NCBI GenBank assembly: GCA_964007475.1
Contig: CAXFZM010000180.1
Location: 62,001 to 126,000, forward strand
Source: Hybos culiciformis
Lineage: Eukaryota; Arthropoda; Insecta; Diptera; Hybotidae
Direction: 5' to 3'
Length of the DNA: 64,000 nucleotides
In this document: positions 1-10,002 of the stretch, one piece after another
How the letters are laid out: every line of letters starts with the position of its first letter
Position numbering within the stretch: the stretch's first letter is position 1
Made by a program: the position numbers and the translations under genes
The notes under the pieces: generated by a model
The model's database searches: none
What the model saw: the letters and a program-made list of their open reading frames with translations, nothing else
What the model was told of the DNA's origin: nothing

Positions 1-520
1 TTAAGTTAAATTTTTTATGTAAATTTTTTAAATTATCATTAAGAAATCTTTTTTGTTTGACATGACCGCTTTTTCTGACAAAGTCCTTTTTACCAGGACA
101 CATTCGAGAATTCTCGTCTTCTTCTAGGAATTTAATAATTTTACTTATAAGCTTTCTATTTAGTTTAGATTTTCTCAATGTATTCAAATTTAGATAAGAT
201 TTTGAAATTTTTTTTCGATTTGAAAACGTACACCTACTAATTATTTGATATTTTTTCAAAATTTTGCCAGAAATCATATTAGTGAATATTTGTTTTGATT
301 TGAAACCGTTTAATTTAGAATAATTAAGACTTAGTTGCTCTTTCAAAGCTTCTAACATCATCAAGTTTTGGGAAACAGCTGATGGGCCGGAATCAATAAT
401 GGTATCCACTTTCTGCATTAGGACATCTTTTTTATAATTTTTACATTTAATTTTAAGACGAATGAACCGCAATTTATATTTATTGACTTTTAATTTTAAA
501 TTTTTAATTTCATTGTTCAT
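1..520 (-). CDS. Partial ORF of unknown family, runs off the left edge
   Basis: Reading the minus strand from an ATG at 520 gives 173 codons without a stop up to the window edge, so the C-terminus is missing. The protein is Lys/Asn/Leu rich. It has a basic, coiled-coil-like start, a middle segment containing SGPSAVSQNLMMLEALKEQL, and a more conserved-looking stretch FLEEDENSRMCPGKKD followed by KQKRFLNDNLKNLH near the edge. I recall similar motifs from multi-copy arthropod proteins of unknown function, possibly carried by transposons, but cannot name the family. An in-frame stop lies just upstream of the ATG. Exon-like fragments of similar basic character lie at 567-733 and 1608-1690, so this ATG may be an internal Met of a longer spliced gene. 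Long length without stops in AT-rich DNA supports coding. Confidence 0.6.
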   Translation of the reverse strand, partial: MNNEIKNLKLKVNKYKLRFIRLKIKCKNYKKDVLMQKVDTIIDSGPSAVSQNLMMLEALKEQLSLNYSKLNGFKSKQIFTNMISGKILKKYQIISRCTFSNRKKISKSYLNLNTLRKSKLNRKLISKIIKFLEEDENSRMCPGKKDFVRKSGHVKQKRFLNDNLKNLHKKFNL

Positions 521-566
521 TTTTTTAATTTAAGGCTTATTACTTTTCTATTACGCGCGCGATTTG

Positions 567-1690
567 TCAGTCGAGAATCTTTTTTTGGTTGTAATATAGG
601 ACTGGCACATTAACTTCATCTTCACTTTGTGGTGCAGTATTATTTTCTAAATTATGTTTCTTTTCATTTCTTTCTTTTCGAGATTTCCTTTTATTTTCTC
701 TCCCTATTTTTCGTTGTTTTCTTGATTTCTTTCAGACATAGGCAGTGGTCGAAGTGGCAGGCTAAAAGTGGTGGGATGGTTAGAAAAAATTTAAGAGCAG
801 GTTGATGCTCATGGGGTTTCTACCTCTTTGTCCTTTTTTAGTAGAAAAATGACTCATCCAAACAACTTTATTTTAATTTTACCAGCTTCAACCCTTGCGT
901 TGCGTCTTTGTTGTTCCTAAATCATTTAATGAACTACAGATAGAACATCCTACTCCACTTTCTTTAACTGTTGTATTTATATGTTTCTAACTTTTCACAC
1001 CATTGTGTTTTGTGCCTGGTAATCTAGGAACTTTAAAGTATTGTGCTCCTATGATGTCCTATCTTGGCTTAATGTACTAAGTACATTCATTCAAATGTTT
1101 TTTTTCCTCCGCCTTTATGACTCCTGCTGTTCTTCAATTTTTCTTTTTTAAAAATTTAACCATTTACAAAAAAAAAAATTTAAACAAAATTTGGTAGTTA
1201 ACTAAAGATAGAGAATATTCAAAATTTGATCGGGTAAAAATTTGAATTTACGAAAAGCTGCGAAAATTGTTACAAAAAAAATAACTACATGGCCAATTAG
1301 TAACCAAAATATCTACTATTTACTATTTGAATTTTAAAAGTCTCATTTAAAATTATTTTTAATTTTTTTATTAAAAATTTTTAAAATCCATAAAAAAAAT
1401 TATTAAAATTTTAAAATATATGTTCCGGGATGTATTTTTCCTTCCTAAGAAGTGGTGGGATGAGTTTAGAATTATTTAGAAGTACCGGGATGGCATCCCA
1501 CCCCGTCCCGCCTCACTTCGAGCACTGGACATAGGCAAAATTTTGATGGGCAAAATTTACTTCAATTGTTTTTTTTTTTTAAATATCTTAATTGATTTTA
1601 TTGTTTCAGTTCTTCGTACAATAATGGATTTTCTTTGATTTTTAATCGTCTTGTTCGCTCAGCTTCTCGTTTTTTTCCAGAATTTCTTTT
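567..1690 (-). pseudogene. Exon-like fragments upstream of the partial ORF
   Basis: On the minus strand, 1690-1608 reads SGKKREAERTRRLKIKENP then LLYEELKQ and a stop. Positions 733-567 read a very basic stretch (KKSRKQRKIGRENKRKSRKE) followed by an acidic one (SEDEVNVPVLYYNQ) and a stop. Both would suit the N-terminal part of the gene at 1-520, because basic starts of this kind precede the DENSR/GKK motif in proteins I recall. The fragments are separated by a hAT MITE (743-1527) and no clean splice junctions connect them to the 520 ATG. A decayed 5' half is therefore likely but unproven. Confidence 0.35.
743..1527. mobile_element. hAT-type MITE, TSD GACATAGG
   Basis: The 785-bp element begins CAGTGGTCGAAGTGG and ends CCTCACTTCGAGCACTG. 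The two ends are inverted (CAGTGGTCGAAGT versus CAGTGCTCGAAGT). It is flanked by a perfect 8-bp direct repeat GACATAGG at 735-742 and 1528-1535. CAGNG termini plus 8-bp duplications are diagnostic of hAT transposons. No transposase ORF is present, so it is non-autonomous. GTGGGATG and CATCCCAC motifs sit inside both ends. Confidence 0.9.
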
Positions 1691-1710
1691 TTAACTTTAT
1701 TTTTTAATGA

Positions 1711-3633
1711 CATCTACAATAAAGCACAAATTCACACATTTAAATCAGTAAATAAATCAAATAAATATAAAAAATAAGAAAAATGTCCTTATCGTGCCAT
1801 CAAGTCATTCCCGTGTTAGCACACGAACCACGGGAATGACAGCACGGTAATGACAAAAAAACAGTTTTTCCTTAATTTATTGCAAAAAATTCGAAATAAT
1901 TAAAATCTTCAATTAATTAAATTATAAGAAAAAATCAGAGAAATCTAAATAAAATTGAGAAAAAAATATTTTTTATTATTTCAATTAAAAAAACACTTAC
2001 CACGATAATGTCAAAATAGGTTTGAATTGTAGAAAATTTTGAAATAACTGTTGACTACCGGTTTATTTTACTCGATTTAAATATTACAACTAATAATATC
2101 AAGAAAAAATGTATTTACTTAGCCAACTGCAATCGTGCTTTTAAATTATATTAATTGTATTCATTTTTTTTTCACGTAATTCACAAAAGGTTTAAAACTC
2201 TTACTGACACGGTAACACTAATAAAATAATAAAAAAAACCAACTAGAACTGTACTTTTTCAACTTTTTTTAAATTTTAGAGAGCCTTTCATATATTATTT
2301 TTTAATAATAAAATTTGTGAAGTATTTATTGAACAGTAAAATAACGAATTTTAGTTTTGAATACGACAAAATCACTTAGTAACAGCCACGGTAATGACAA
2401 AATCAGTCTTTATGCTGCAATTTTTGCTAATAACAGTAAATATTTACATATTTTTTTTATTTGTCCTGAATGGTAATAATTCATATAATTTATTTTCAAG
2501 ATTAGAATTTTTAATATTTATACAGTTTGCCCAAAAAAGTGTGGTAAGATCGAATCGGCCAATTTCCGTGGAACTACACACATATATCTTAATTTTAAAC
2601 TTAATTTTAATTGGACTTTTTTGAAGAAAATCAAGATTTCAATTTTATAATAAATTTTATTTTCACCAAAAAATGTTAATTTCTTTCTTACATCGATTTT
2701 TTTTTTTAAATATTTATTTTATATTTTTAACTAGAAGATGTTCAATTTACAAATATATTACTATTACGCTTATAATAAAATTTAATATCATTTGTTCAAT
2801 ACGTCGTCGCAATATGGCAGGTTATCTTGATTTTTCTTTCATATTTCATTAGTATTAAGTAAAAAAAAATGTTCTTTGAAACATTGCCAAAAAAGTTTTA
2901 TTAAAAATATCTATATTTTTTTTTAAATACTATGCAAATAATTTAAAACAATTAAAAAAAAAAATTAGTTATTTGCTGTCGTCCAGAAAAATTAATTTGT
3001 TTTCCGACAAAAATATTCATAATTCAAGTAATTTCTATATTGTACAAAAGTCTTCAACTTAAAATATCGAAGCTTTTTCAAGTACTTTTTGGGCTCAATA
3101 AAAATTAAAGTGAAAGATTTGTGAGCTTAAAATATATTAGCTGCATATTAGCATCTATAATACATAATTATACATATTATAAATATAATAAATTGATGAA
3201 ATTTCTATGTAGGTATCATAGCTAGACGTTATATGGAAAATTAATTCAGCGTGTGTATATTACCGTTTAAAAGTCAATTGAATTTGAATATTTTTACCAC
3301 TTATGTGTTAAAATAAACTGTCCACAAAAATTAAAATATGAAAACCCATTTATTTTTTTTGCTTTTCCCACATTAGAGCTCAAAAGTCAAAGCGATAAAA
3401 TTATGTATAGACATTCAATTTAGTAAATTTATGTTATTAAATAGTTCAAAAAGTAATTTTTTTTTTGTTGATTTTAACATAAAAAAAAAAAAATTAATTA
3501 ATGTTGGAAAAGTGTTCTTCAAAATAAAAAAGTGAAAATTGTGTGTCTAGTTTTCCATTATAGTTTTTCATCATAAAATAAATAACCGTATAATTCAAAA
3601 TTTATTTTTTTAACAAAAAAAAAAGACGCATAT
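1711..3633. other. AT-rich stretch without a recognisable gene
   Basis: No convincing coding exon is visible. A motif close to CACGGTAATGACAAAA recurs at 1843, 2001 (CACGATAATGTCAAAA), 2208 (partial) and 2387. An inverted version lies at about 1805-1840 (TCATTCCCGTG facing CACGGGAATGA). This may be a decayed element with repeated subterminal sites; its ends could not be fixed. Confidence 0.4.
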
Positions 3634-3636
3634 TTA

Positions 3637-3830
3637 AGTACTAAACACAATTGGGGCGACAACGACAACGACGATAGCGATTGTCAAGAAAAAATAGAAA
3701 CCATGTATTCATATGAGAATGAACACAATTGAGGCGACTAACGACAAGCGACTTTATCGCCTGGCGACAAATTAGAAATGTTTCTAATTTTGTCGCTCGG
3801 CGACAACGACAACAGTAGTTTTGAAGTATC
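3637..3830 (+). repeat. Harbinger left TIR and subterminal GACAACG repeats
   Basis: After the terminal 24 bp, the left end has clustered GGCGACAACGACAACG-type repeats in both orientations (3653-3680, 3733-3770, 3790-3815), and the ACACAATTGRGGCGAC block recurs at 3722. Such subterminal repeats are where PIF/Harbinger MADF/Myb proteins or transposases are expected to bind; the binding itself is inferred. Confidence 0.8.
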
Positions 3831-3916
3831 AAATTTCAAAAATAAAAAAAATATTGAAAATAAATATTTTTTCGTTCATACATAAAATTCCAAACAATTA
3901 AAAAAAAAGGAAAACA

Positions 3917-5124
3917 ATGAGTTTTGAGGAAAAATTAATAAATCTTGTGAGAGAAAATGAAATTATTTTCAATTTAAAAAATAAAAATTATAAAAATTTC
4001 GTCATGAAAAATAAAATTTGGTTACAAATTGGAAATGGATTAAATATGAATGGTAAGTAAAAATATGACTAAATATCTAAATAAATTAATAAATATTTAA
4101 ACATTTTTGCTTTTTTTAGCCGAAATTTGTAAAAAAAAGTGGAAAAATTTAAGGGACCAGTATCGGAGAATAAAACAAAAAAAAGATTTAGCTTTTGGAA
4201 GCGGTGCTCCATCAGATTTACTTCCGAACTGGAAATTTTTCGAGATGATGATTTTTTTAGACAATTATGAAAGCACACGGTGGTAATAAAATACTATTTA
4301 TTTTCATAATTTTACAAATATGTTCATATTTAACTTTTTATTGTACAATTTAAAGCACAATTGAATCAGTAGATCCACTAATTGAATTGAAAAAAAATTT
4401 TTTACAGTCGGAATCGGATGGAATTGTTGAATATTCTGGTAAGTATTTTACAATAAATAATTAAAAAAATATTAATTTCAAAAACTCTATCTTAACTTTT
4501 TAGATGATTCTTTTTCTAATGACAATTACAATTCAAAAGGACAGTCTTCTTCAACTTTAATTGACCCTTACACGTTTGGAATTTTTTCTCAATCATCAAA
4601 TTCCAAAACACATGGAACACATGGAATTGAATATTCTGGTAAGTATTTTACAATAAATAATTAAAAAAAATTTCAAAATTCAATCTGGAAATCTATTTTA
4701 ATCGTAATCTAATAACACATTTAACTTTTTAGATGATTCTTATTCCAATGACATCAATTCCAATTCAAGACAGTCTTTTTCAAATGATCCTCACACGTTC
4801 GGAATTTTTTCTCAATCGCCAAATTCAATCAATTCGAACACACCATCTAAATCTAATAAAAAATCGATTGCAAATAATGAGGTGACTGATTTTTTGAATC
4901 GTGCGAGTGCAGCCATCGCAAATTTAACTGCTCCCGTAACAGAGGAGAAAATGTCTTCATCAAAAAAATTCATGTGCGCTATGGCAGATAAAATGGATGA
5001 AGCGTGTTTGTCAAAGTTCAATCAAATAGAATTAGAAAGAAAAATATCGAATTTGGTGTTTGAAACAATTTCGAAACAATTGGGAGAAAACGAGGAGTAC
5101 ATTGATGATGATTTATTTGATTGA
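3917..5124 (+). CDS. MADF-domain DNA-binding protein of the Harbinger element
   Basis: Five exons can be drawn with GT-AG introns: 3917-4052, 4120-4282, 4356-4438, 4504-4638 and 4733-5124. They sum to 909 nt, which is 302 aa plus a stop, with every junction in phase. The N-terminal ~100 residues read as a MADF domain: EEKLINLVRENEIIFNLKN at the start, then W near LQIGNG, KKKWKNLRDQYRRIKQKK, and LLPNWKFFEMMIFL. The C-terminal half is Ser/Asn rich and ends with a helical segment (KKFMCAMADKMDEACLSKF) and an acidic tail YIDDDLFD, resembling a BESS-like interaction region. In Harbinger systems this second protein helps bring the transposase to the ends and into the nucleus (family knowledge). Exons 3 end/4 and 4 end/5 look like products of an internal duplication. 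The gene appears intact; its last ~18 codons form part of the left arm of a 1.38-kb palindrome. Confidence 0.85.
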
Positions 5125-5159
5125 AATTAATCAACAAAACAGATTAGAGGGGTGAGTGC

Positions 5160-5510
5160 CACTTGTACAATTACCAGTTGTACAATTTTTCAAATTGTAT
5201 GGCGAAAAAAAATTGTACAACCGGTAAAAAATAATCCAGTTGCACAATTGACCAGTTGTACAATTTACCAGTTGTACATACAAATTTACCATTTGTACAA
5301 TTCAGTTATCACCACTTGTACATTTTAGACCAGTTGTACAATCCTTTTTTTCTCAAATTAACCACTTGTACAATGTTTGACCAGATGTACAATATTTATT
5401 TTTATAAAATTAACCACTTGTACAATTTTTGACCAGTTGTACAATTTATCTTTTATCAAATTAACCACTTGTACAATTTTTAACCAGTTGTACAATCTCT
5501 ATGGTAAAGT
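5160..5510. repeat. TTGTACAA tandem array (left arm)
   Basis: Units of the type ACCAGTTGTACAATTT and ACCACTTGTACAATTT alternate about every 25-45 bp. The core TTGTACAA is itself a palindrome. The mirror array (TTGTACAAGTGGT, TTGTACAACTGGT) occupies 6067-6355 in the right arm. Confidence 0.85.
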
Positions 5511-5579
5511 TATAACCGTGAAAAACTAAGCAAAATGTATGGAAAAGCTGTTGTGCATAATGGGTGACCGTGCCCTAGC

Positions 5580-5862
5580 GGGGGATGGAAATAAGGCCGC
5601 TAGGATTTTTTGTTGCGGTCTTATTTCTTTTTGAAAAATGAAATTAGACCGCAAAAAAAGTCCTCGCGGCCTTATTTCATTTTGATAAATGAAATAAGAC
5701 CGCGACCAAAATCATCGCTGCCTTATTTCATTTTGAAAAATGAAATAAGACCGCGACAAAAAAAAATTTTTTTGGAGGGCTAATTCCATTTTTATAAATG
5801 AAATAAGGCCGCGTAGTAATTTCATGTTTCAAAATGAAATAAGACCTCGATAAAAAATCTTG
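5580..5862. repeat. Tandem hairpin repeat AATAAGACCGC
   Basis: Four to five units of about 60 bp contain GCCTTATTTCATTTT, a short spacer and AAAATGAAATAAGACCGCG, so each unit can fold on itself. A shortened mirror copy follows the palindrome centre at 5995-6045. Confidence 0.8.
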
Positions 5863-6450
5863 TGAGGTGAGCACACTGGGCAGGGGGCAGCAGAGCGGCG
5901 GGCGGGCGGTTCGTCAGTGACCAACCGCCCGCCCGCCGCCCTGCTGCCCCCTGCCTTGTGTGCTCACCTCACAAGATTTTTTATTGAGCCCTTTTTTCAT
6001 TTTGAAACATGAAATTAGACCTCCACGCGGCCTTATTTCACTGCGCCGCCCTAGCGCCTTTTCCAAAAATTGTACAAGTGGTAAATTACAAAAAAAAAAA
6101 GATTGTACAACTGTCAAAAATTGTACAAGTGGTTAATTCGAAAAAATCGAGATTGTACAACTGGTCTAAAATGTACAACTGGATTGTACAACTGGCACTA
6201 GTCTGTACAAGTGGTCAATTGTACAAGTGGAATCTTTTTACCACTTGTACAATCCAAACAACCAGATGTACAATTAAATTTTAAATTGTACAAGTGGTAT
6301 TTTGGATTGTACAACTGGTACAAAAAAATTGTACAACTGGTAATTGTACAACTGACATGCATCCAGATTAGAGTTTTGTTGATTAATTTCAATTTCATTC
6401 AAATAAATCATCATCAATATATTCCTCGTTTTCTTCCAATTGTTTCGAAA

Positions 6451-6973
6451 AAATATGTGATTTTTTGTGATATAAACTTATAAAGGATAAAACTGATTTT
6501 TCAAATTTATGTGTTATTTTAAAAAAAATTTAAAATGTTTTAAATAAAAAAACAAAATTAATTTATTTATAATTTTATTTTTTTCTATAAGAATCTTTAC
6601 CAATTCGAAGGTGTTAAAAGAAGATACAATTTTTTACACTAATATCTTTAAAAAAAAAAAAGGATTTTTACATACCTCCTGTAATTAATTAAAAATATTG
6701 ATTAACAAAAAAAATTAACATTAAAATAAAAAAAAATTAACATTAAAATCAAAAAAAAAAATTAAATTATTATAAAAATTTTGGAATAAAATTTAAAATT
6801 ATCTGTAATTAACAAAGTTTTAAATATTTTTAAAAAATGTCTTTTTTAAAGAAAACATTAATTTTTATTTTTATTTGAGGTTTCGATGTTACGTTTACAT
6901 CGTCATCAGAAATTTGGCATTTTTATATATTGATTCTCGAATGTATTTGTTATATTGATTCTCGCAAAACCTT
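6451..6973. other. AT-rich spacer inside Harbinger
   Basis: Between the palindrome and the transposase stop codon I see only A/T-rich sequence with short A-runs; no gene or repeat is recognisable. Confidence 0.5.
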
Positions 6974-8468
6974 TTAATTTTCAATTAAATAATCTCTTAG
7001 AGTATCCCTCAATTGAAACGCAGCTCTTGAACTTCTATTACAATTTTGATTTTGTAAATTTCCAAAGACATTAGTGTCGGCACGCCAAGCTCCTTCAATT
7101 ATACACTCATCTACCTCGTGGTCAACTAAGTCTGGAGTAAAATATTCATCGTCTTTTTGGCGCATTAAAAAATTGTGTAGAACAATAGTGGATAATATAA
7201 TTTGGTCCACGTTTTTTGGATCACAATAAATATCTGTATGGTAAATTCGCCATCTGTGGCTCAATATGCCAAAAGAGTTCTCAATGGTTACTCTGGCCCT
7301 TGAAGTTCTTTTATTGAAATTAGTTTTTGAGAAATCTAAATTTCGTCCTGGATACGGCCGCATTAAATTACTTTTTAACGGAAATGCCCCGTCACCAATA
7401 AAAAAATGTGGAAATAATACATCTGTATTGGGAAGGAATTCATCTTCAGGCACTTCTAATTGCGCATTTAAAATATTACGCCCAAAACTACTCTTCGCAA
7501 ATATTCCACCATCGCTTTGACTTCCTACTGCTCCAACGTTAAAAAAAGTAAAAATGTAACTAAAAAAATATAAATAATATAATAAAAATAACTCTATTCT
7601 TTTAGTTTGTCATTAAATCTACCGATAATCGCAAATAGCCAGAAGAACTATGCTGAATTTTTTTTTATAATTAAAATACATAGTTCCACTTTTTCTAGGA
7701 CACACCAGATTAACATGCTTCCCATCAATGGCTCCCAAACAGTTGGGTAAGCCTGTTTTTAAAAAGTACCCATTTGCAATATATTTCAGTTCTCTTTTAT
7801 TGGGGACTGCCAAATAAATAGGACCCAATTCTTCAAAAATAACCTGACAAGTTTCATATATTATTTTTCTAACCGTTGAAACTCCTAATTTAAATGTCCA
7901 CCCAAGAATTGAGCCAAATACCTAAAATTAATAAATACATTTTTATAAATTAAAGATGAGGATAGGATAAGGATTAAGGATAGGTAGTTATCATGAATAT
8001 GAATTAATTAAATAAACTCCTAATTTAAAGAATCTGCGAAGAGTATCCATGCGCCAAATACCTAAAATTAAAAAATACATTTTTATACATTAAGGACTAT
8101 TAAATAGGTAAATATCATGAATAATAATAAAATAAATAAACTTACATGATTGTTATAATTAGCCTACTTTCAGGACCGATTGGCTTTCTCCTTGAAATTT
8201 TTTGAAGGCGTGGTTCAATAAGTTTCAAAAGGAAGTTGAAATTATTAAAATCCATCCTTGTGACTTTAAAAAAATGCTCTTCATCCATTTGTTTTATTTG
8301 CTGGTACCCTTTACAAAAAAATCCATCTTCATCTCTTGTTAAATTTACGGGACGTACCCTCCACCTTCTTTTTTTATATTTAATTTTTCCCAAAACTTCC
8401 AGGACAATCATCACTATTTTGATTATTTCAAAAATTTTCTTAATGCTTACCAAATTTGTTAAATCCAT
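6974..8468 (-). pseudogene. PIF/Harbinger DDE transposase, probably frameshifted
   Basis: Three exons are readable: 8468-8146, 7921-7623 and 7559-6974. Exon 2 contains GVSTVRKIIYETCQVI and CLGAIDGKHVN (first catalytic Asp). Exon 3 begins RYIFTFFNVGAVGSQSDGG and holds FIGDGAFPLK (second Asp), RVTIENSFGILSHRWRI (catalytic Glu) and LHNFLMRQ, the standard order of a Harbinger DDE nuclease. The enzyme would cut and join element ends in the nucleus. The exons total 1208 nt, one short of a multiple of three. Exon 1 ends in ...RLIITI, and across the junction MYLAQ reads in one frame while GWTFKLGVSTV needs the next, so one base appears lost near 7900. The normal length would be ~402 aa. An alternative splice cannot be excluded because the exon 2 start is locally duplicated in the intron. 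Confidence 0.75.
7906..8125 (-). repeat. Local duplication of the exon 2 start and intron
   Basis: CAAATACCTAAAATTAA followed by AATACATTTTTATA, AGGTA and TATCATGAATA occurs twice (from about 7916 and about 8052, both on the plus strand). Each copy ends the intron with AATTTTAG and continues into an exon-like GTATTTGGC. The second, intron-side copy reads toward GATACTCTTCGC and AAATTAGGAGTTT and then degenerates. One copy may preserve bases lost from the used exon. Confidence 0.7.
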
Positions 8469-8569
8469 TTCTTTGAAAAATTACCGAAATTAAATTAAAA
8501 ATGCCAGAGCAAAAAAAATTTTTTTCAACTTTTTAATTGTTTGTTTATTTTTTTATTGTTTGTTTATTT

Positions 8570-8687
8570 TTTTATTGTTTGTTTTTGTCGCTGTCGCTGT
8601 AATTGTGTTCACTCCAGTGATATCGCTGTCGTTGTCGTTGTCGTCGTCGTTGTCGTCGTCGCTGTCGCCCCAATTGTGTTTAGTACT
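8570..8687 (-). repeat. Harbinger right TIR and subterminal GTCGTTGTC repeats
   Basis: This mirrors the left end. The terminal inverted repeat is preceded by a run of GTCGTTGTCGTCGTCG repeats, and by a second AATTGTGTTCACTC block at about 8600 resembling the terminal AATTGTGTTTAGTAC. The repeat number differs from the left arm, suggesting the subterminal trinucleotide-like repeats slip. Confidence 0.8.
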
Positions 8688-8740
8688 TTACAAATTATTA
8701 TTTCCAATTTTTTACATTCAATTTATATTAAGGCAGTTTC

Positions 8741-9118
8741 TATTTGCACTCGCCGTGTCCGTGTAAGTTTCCGTGTATTTTCCGTGTCTTTCCGTGTACA
8801 CGGAACATACACGGAAAATACACGGAAACTACACTTACACGGAGATACACGGAATCCATGTATTTGCGTTCGGAAAAAATCGGAGATACACGGATTTTCC
8901 GTGTGTGTTCCGTGTATGTTCCGTGTATGTTCCGAGTACACGGAAGTGTGCGTGTGTGTTCCGTGTACACAAAACTTGCACGGACACTTCCGTGTCATTC
9001 CGTGTACATGGAATCACAAAAAACACACACGGAATCAAACAAAACATACACGGAACATACAGGAAACTTACACGGAAACTTACACTTACACGGAATCCGT
9101 GTATTTGCGTTCGGATCA
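8741..9118. repeat. TTCCGTGTA palindromic repeat cluster
   Basis: The 10-11-bp motif TTCCGTGTAYG and its complement CACGGAA alternate about 35 times. TTCCGTGTACACGGAA forms a perfect palindrome near 8793. A longer period is visible: GTATTTGCGTTCGGA occurs at about 8859 and 9101. All frames stay open because of the short repeat, which explains several spurious ORFs of up to 194 codons. It starts ~50 bp outside the Harbinger right end and is not part of that element. No TSD was identified. Confidence 0.85.
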
Positions 9119-9375
9119 GATTTGATACTTGCATGTGTTCGTGTACATACGATGCAAATGCGCAATTCATGAATTGCACGAGTGATGAACCTGCAACGTA
9201 ATTACGTTCGCTTATGGTAGGGAACTATTTCCCAAAGAAATTGGTTTAAATGTCAACTGGTGTAATATATATTGCAATGATTGTGCTTTTTCGGGAGTTA
9301 TGACAGTATAAACAGAAATCAGAGAGCATTGCAGATGAAAATGTCAGCTACGTGAATATTTCTATGTTATGGCAC
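9119..9375. other. Short unique segment, no gene seen
   Basis: It contains small palindromes GCAATTCATGAATTGC (about 9161) and CGTAATTACG (about 9197), but nothing I can assign. Confidence 0.4.
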
Positions 9376-9572
9376 TTGATATTCGACGCATTCCTGGCAG
9401 GGAAAACGAAAACCTCTGGCAGGAAAAATGGAAATTGCATGTGGAAGTTAATCCATTTATCTTTCCCTGTCGAATCTTGGCAGGGACAGGCAGGAAAAGA
9501 TAACCAAATCGCGATTTTCTTTTTCGCTGTGAGGGGTTATTGTTTCCTCTGCCAGGAATGCCGAATATCAAC
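9376..9572. repeat. Small fold-back element with GCATTCCTGGCAG ends
   Basis: The left end reads TTGATATTCG, AC, GCATTCCTGGCAG. The right end reads CTGCCAGGAATGC, CGAATATCAA. CTGGCAG/CTGCCA motifs recur internally (about 9417 and 9477). A 197-bp MITE-like fold-back is the simplest reading. A clear target duplication was not found. Confidence 0.6.
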
Positions 9573-10002
9573 TTCCTTTGATTTAACAATTCAAATCCTG
9601 AGTTCCTTCTGAAAATAGAAAAGCTTTTCACAATTGTAAGATATTTTTGGTCATATTTATATACATACATACAGATTTCACAAAAATCATTTCCATTTTA
9701 TGTAATATGAACAAGTTAATAATGAATTTTGCACAATGAAAATTTAATGAATTAATTCGTTTTATTATTTTTCCATTTCGGCAAGTATATGAAGTGCGGT
9801 AACGGAGAAACGTTGAGGCCTAACCATTTCTGATTCTATTACATAATTAAACTTTCTTCTTTTTAACAACATAATAATTAATTACTTTTGTTTTGGCTAC
9901 ATCCTGTAACTTTTATTAATTTGTATTTACATTGTATTTACAAAAAAAAAAGAAGATAAAATTAAATATGTGAGTTAGTATTACTTTATCTATGCACCTC
10001 TC
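9573..10002. other. AT-rich intergenic stretch
   Basis: Nothing beyond A/T-rich sequence and an A-run near 9944 is recognisable; it is downstream of the minus-strand PHD-finger gene. Confidence 0.4.

Larger units (their letters stand above)
5069..6450. repeat. 1.38-kb near-palindrome including the MADF 3' end
   Basis: The left arm starts inside the last exon of the MADF gene (TTTCGAAACAATTGG at 5069). The right arm ends with its reverse complement at 6450. In between, the arms match through the stop codon region (GATTAGAG at ~5140 and ~6370), TTGTACAA arrays, an AATAAGACCGC array, AAAAATCTTGTGAGGTGAGC at ~5853 against its inverse ending ~5983, and a GC-rich core around 5880-5965 with GCGGCGGGCGGGCGG facing CCGCCCGCCCGCCGC. 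The centre is near 5919. Matching of a coding 3' end in the far arm shows the structure includes an inverted duplication of Harbinger sequence. Confidence 0.85.
3637..8687. mobile_element. Complete PIF/Harbinger DNA transposon
   Basis: The 5051-bp element starts AGTACTAAACACAATTGGGG and ends with the inverse, CCCCAATTGTGTTTAGTACT. The 3-bp target TTA is duplicated at 3634-3636 and 8688-8690. It encodes the two proteins typical of PIF/Harbinger: a MADF DNA-binding protein on the plus strand (3917-5124) and a DDE transposase on the minus strand (6974-8468), in convergent orientation. TSD length, TIRs and both genes agree, so the boundaries are secure. A large palindrome (5069-6450) is nested between the genes. 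The transposase seems to carry one frameshift. Confidence 0.95.

Noticed and set aside
3637..3830. CRISPR-like array (short spaced repeats at the Harbinger end)
   Set aside because: The repeats are degenerate, in both orientations, and mirrored at the other end of a DNA transposon, as expected for subterminal repeats.
8541..9201. Overlapping ORFs of up to 194 codons on both strands
   Set aside because: They follow the short TTCCGTGTA repeat, which lacks stops in all frames; composition is repetitive and unlike any protein.
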